Positions 60,984 to 64,000 of a DNA stretch of 64,000 bases are shown here, piece by piece. Both the position numbers and the translations under genes were made by a program. The stretch spans positions 868,001 to 932,000 of the forward strand of contig UWYS01000007.1 of NCBI GenBank assembly GCA_900291925.1. Reading direction: 5' to 3'. The first letter of the stretch is position 1. Each line of letters opens with the position of its first letter. Below the pieces are notes generated by a model that was given only the letters and a program-made list of their open reading frames with translations, had not been told where the DNA came from and ran no database searches. This DNA is from Thecaphora thlaspeos. Taxonomy: Eukaryota; Basidiomycota; Ustilaginomycetes; Urocystidales; Glomosporiaceae.

Positions 60984-62088
60984 ACGTCGGCGCTAACGAG
61001 GCCGGCGTGTTGAAATGTAGGTACGTCTCGCAGTTCCCCTAGGGGGGTCGCTGGGGGATCGGCGACTTCTTTGGGGTCATCTTCCAGCTGGATCTTTCGG
61101 GTTAAGTCTTCCGCCATCGTTACCCTTGTTTTGCGACGGGCTGGGGGGATTGATTATGCACCATGAATGCAAACATAGTAGCATGTATGCGTTGCATAGA
61201 CCGGCGGTAGTACTTACACCTGGGCGAGCAACGATGACCTAGTACTGTAGTCCAGTGTATGCGAGGTAAATCAGTATGTAGTAGCCCAATTGCTGTGAAA
61301 GACGCTCGCCACTGCGCTCGATGGTCTTGATAACCACCATGTCCTCCCAGTCCTCTCCCTCCGCCTCAGCTGCTCCGTCGACGTCGCCTCGTTGCCGGCG
61401 TTGCCACCGTCGCCGCGCCTTCATTCTCGGTGTCGTTGCAGCACCTCATCGCTCATTTTATTGCCATGTATGCTGCCCTCGACAGTCATGGAATATGCTA
61501 CGTCTTCGATGGGCCATAACAGTCGCGATCCAGACCTCTATGTCTGCAAGCATGGCGCATGTATGCTACCTTACCCTGACACTAGTCAACGCGCCGAGCG
61601 AAGAGTCGTCTGGGATTGACTCCTGGCGTTAGACTCTATCCCCCCAGCGATTCGCCGGGGGTCGAGCGAAACGCATCGCAGCGTCGCTCGCAGCCATTCC
61701 TCGGATTTGCACAGGCGTTCGAGGTTGGGAGGGGCAACGGGCAGGACGGGGAGAGAAAGGGTCCGGGACGGGCTGCAGCCAGGGGTCCAAGGGCGGGGCA
61801 CAAGCTGCTTACGTGATGCTGACGCGTCAACGAAGAATGCAGGCTTGGCGCTCGAGCGAGCGCCCCTCGTCGTGCAGCCCGGCGATCCTCTTCCCTCCTC
61901 CTCCTCCTCCACCACCATCTTCTTCTCCTTCTCCTCCAGCATCCCTCCCAACACCACCAACAACCTCAACCGCACACGGCACTCCACCCAGCATCAGTAC
62001 CAGCCGCACAAGGCACTCTCTGCCTTCCTTTTCTGTTCTTCCCCACCGTTCCTTTACCGTCCGTGCCACACCGGCGCACCTTGCAACG
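60984..62088. other. Gap between SPC2 and ZNF207-like gene
   Basis: 1.1 kb on which SPC2 ends and the ZNF207-like leader begins (pyrimidine-rich CTCCTCC and CACC runs from 61890). A small minus-strand frame at 61239-61424 is listed separately. Nothing else was recognised. Confidence 0.5.
61239..61424 (-). CDS. Possible small protein, 61 residues
   Basis: True ATG with A at -3. The first half is basic then acidic (MKARRRWQRRQRGD, EAEGEDWED); the end is hydrophobic and Tyr-rich (YYILIYLAYTGLQY). It looks like a tail-anchored micro-protein or the last exon of a larger minus-strand gene. No family recognised and no neighbouring exon found. It could be noise. Confidence 0.22.
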   Translation of the reverse strand: MKARRRWQRRQRGDVDGAAEAEGEDWEDMVVIKTIERSGERLSQQLGYYILIYLAYTGLQY

Positions 62089-63471
62089 ATGGGCGCAAAA
62101 AAGAGAAAGGCACCGCAGCTAGAGGCTTGGTGCTGGTACTGCGAGTGAGTGCCCCGCTGGTCGTATCCGCTGCAGCTTAGGCGGACTGGATCACACGGCG
62201 AAATCTACCCGCTCTCCAGCACATGCGAAAGGCGGTCACACTGGACTATACGCTAACATTTTGGTATCCTACTTCCTTTCTGTCCTGCCTTATCTGCTCT
62301 TCCACGATCTGACAGCCGCGAGTTCGAAGATGACAAGGGTGAGCGCTTGCGCGACCTCGTCCGGCCAAGGACAGGATGGAGAACGGAACGCTGACTTCTC
62401 TACCACCCTTGCTTCACCCTTTTTCTTCCTCCTGCAGTCCTTCTACAACATCAAAAGGCTAAGCACTACCGATGCCACCTCTGTCCGCGTCGCCTCAACA
62501 CCGCCGGTGGTCTCGCCGTCCACCTGACGCAAGTGCACAAGGCCGAGCCCGAAAGGTACGTCCCCGACGACGTCCCTTGGTCATCCTTTCGTCCCTTCTC
62601 GTTCTGACACAGCTTCTTTTTCTCGCCTTTGCTTCAACACCGTTGACCACCCTCGCGCAGGCTGGAGAGCACATTGCCCGGCCGTGATACGTTCGAGATC
62701 GAGATCTACGGAATGGCGGGCATCCCGGAGCGCGACCTACAGGAGTGGAAGGCACGCCGGGCTGCCGCTGCCTCCAAGTCGGGCGCCAACGGTAGCTCGG
62801 CCTCGCAGGGCACCAAGCGACCGCGCATCGAAAAGATGGTGCTGTCGGTCGAGGCGCTGCGCATCCAGCTCGAGGCGCACAAGGCGCTGATGAGCGGCCA
62901 GACGCCTTCTCACCCTCCTCCCGGCTTCCCGCCTCCGCCCGGCATGGCCGTTGGCGGTCCGCCGCCACCGTTCGGTGTTCTGCCGCCAGGGATGTACAAC
63001 AGGCCACCGCCCGGCTTCCCACCGCCCAATCTCAGCGTCCCGCCGCCGGGCATGCAGCCTTACGGCGTGCCGCCCCCTGGTTTCAATGGTCCGCCGCCCG
63101 GCTTCGCCCAGCCTCCTCCGGCGGCAAGCGTCGGCGGCCCACCAATGCCGCCCGTTGGAGGCGCGCCTTCCCCGCACCAGACGGCCATCAAAAATGGCCA
63201 AAAGAGCCGACTCGTCTATGCCGACAGCGAGATCAGCCCCGAGGAGAAACTGTCTAGGACGGTCAAGTACGTCTACCGAGAAGTCGAGGCGGTGCAACAG
63301 GCAGGAAACGAGACGGATCAGAAGATGGCTGTTGCGGAGGGAGGAGGTGAGACGAGTCAGCCGGAGGCGATGGAGGAAACGAAGCCGGCAGGGGCTGACG
63401 AGGCGGCCGAGGACGGTGCGGCGCAGGCCCAGGCAAGAGGCGGGAGGGCCAGAGCGTCAGACCTCTTCTGA
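62089..63471 (+). CDS. ZNF207/BugZ-like C2H2 zinc-finger protein
   Basis: Four exons: 62089-62144, 62316-62338 (23 nt), 62438-62555 and 62661-63471, giving 335 residues. The animal relative binds microtubules and loads Bub3 at kinetochores. Fungal members are little studied. Evidence: start MGAKKRKAPQLEAWCWYC, first finger completed by DREFEDDKVLLQHQKAKH across exons 2 and 3, second finger CHLCPRRLNTAGGLAVHLTQVH, then the family block LPGRDTFEIEIYGMAGIPERD. The middle is Pro/Gly-rich (PPPGFPPPPG repeats), the C-terminus Glu/Ala-rich. I see no clear Bub3-binding GLEBS motif, although a short acidic stretch after residue 225 (YADSEISPEEKLSR) could be examined. Confidence 0.88.
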
Positions 63472-64000
63472 CCGTCATGTCATCGTTGCTGCGCGGAGCC
63501 ACCCTAACTGCCTGTACCCTAATCACTACTTCTCTCTGGCTTGCGACGCATACACGTTGGTCTTGCCTCTCATCCACGGGCTGAGCGGCCGCCGTCGCGT
63601 GTCATGTGTCGGTAGGTGAGTGAGTGTCTCGTCGTCCGGCCAGCGCACGGGGGCCGATTCCCGTCTCTGCTCATAGAAAGTTAGGCATACGTTTCTCGCC
63701 CTTGTGCTTCACTTTGGCCTAGCTTACCGGGGAAGGAAAGGGTGGTTGTCGTTGGAAAGCCTGCATACAGGCAACTACGATGCGCATACAGGCTGGGAAA
63801 TGGGTCGCCGGACACTCAAGAGGGAAGCAGACGCTCTCGCCCTGTGTTTCACTTTAGCCTGGCTAACGGGAGGATGGCCAGAATGGTGGTCGTCGGAGGA
63901 GAGTCTGCCTACAGGCGGCCAACTAGAACATGCATACAGGCCGAAAGAGGGCCGCCACACTTTCTCAGCTAGCCGACTCGCGCCCAATCACGCGCGCATG
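63472..64000. other. 3' flank of ZNF207-like gene with imperfect 142-bp tandem repeat
   Basis: The last 0.53 kb holds no recognisable gene. From 63689 to about 63972 two diverged copies of a 142-bp unit lie head to tail (separate entry). Confidence 0.55.
63689..63972. repeat. Imperfect tandem duplication, two units of about 142 bp
   Basis: Unit 1 starts at 63689 (ACGTTTCTCGCC), unit 2 at 63831 (ACGCTCTCGCC). Shared landmarks in order: TTCACTTTGGCCTAGCTTACCG versus TTCACTTTAGCCTGGCTAACG; GGTGGTTGTCGTTGG versus TGGTGGTCGTCGGAGG; GCATACAGGC repeated; and GGGTCGCCGGACACTC versus GGGCCGCCACACTTTC. The array may continue past the window edge. Confidence 0.75.

Overview
The window is nuclear DNA of a filamentous or yeast-like fungus, most likely a basidiomycete. 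It is GC-rich. Its genes are split by short introns with a strong GTGAGT-type donor and a pyrimidine tract before the acceptor, and both strands are used with short shared promoters and short convergent 3' gaps. The protein set (peroxin 10, exosome Rrp6, Alg9, Prp18, a penta-EF-hand protein, a free-standing adenylation-reductase, a signal-peptide plus SH3 membrane protein) and the GC-rich compact layout would suit a smut-type lineage (Ustilaginomycotina). That placement is inference; no rRNA or tRNA marker is present to test it.

Layout. 1-4.2 kb: no supportable coding gene. 4.2-30.4 kb: a dense block holding a UDP-sugar transporter (-), a DUF2417 membrane protein with a hydrolase-like fold (+), ALG9 (-), an eIF4B/TIF3-like RNA-binding protein (+), RNase H2 catalytic subunit (-), RRP6 (+), PEX10 (-), PRP18 (-), COX6B/COX12 (+), a TMEM19/DUF92 protein (-) and an SH3 membrane protein (-). 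30.4-36.4 kb: 6 kb without a convincing gene. 36.4-50.3 kb: USP7/UBP15 deubiquitinase (+), a penta-EF-hand protein (-), an NRPS-like A-T-R enzyme (+) and a secreted or vacuolar M28 aminopeptidase (+). 50.3-59.8 kb: a gene desert filled with a repeat family and worn-out gene relics. 59.8-63.5 kb: signal peptidase subunit SPC2 (+) and a ZNF207/BugZ-like zinc-finger protein (+). The last 0.5 kb carries an imperfect 142-bp tandem repeat.

Exon models were built by hand from splice consensus, and each listed model closes in frame. Five divergent pairs share a promoter of about 0.3-1.2 kb: transporter/DUF2417, ALG9/eIF4B, RNase H2A/RRP6, PRP18/COX6B and PEF/NRPS-like. The genes are mostly housekeeping and do not form one pathway. 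The NRPS-like enzyme and the SH3 membrane protein are the lineage-flavoured ones.

The most unusual content is a repeat I do not recognise. Units of about 50-65 bp are built on a perfect palindrome, CTCGCGCGAG, flanked by TTTA and ACGCGTCGACGCG. They occur in clusters at 22.8, 40.7, 50.8-51.05, 52.0-53.2, 53.9-54.6, 56.4-56.7, 57.4-57.5 and 58.4-59.4 kb, in both orientations, and only between genes. A second motif family (CCCGAT-T/A) clusters at 56.9-57.3 kb and 35.1-35.2 kb. Other oddities are two micro-exons of 9 and 8 nt in COX6B, an ATG-only first exon in the USP7 gene, and a stop-free, frame-preserving intron next to the active site of RNase H2A.
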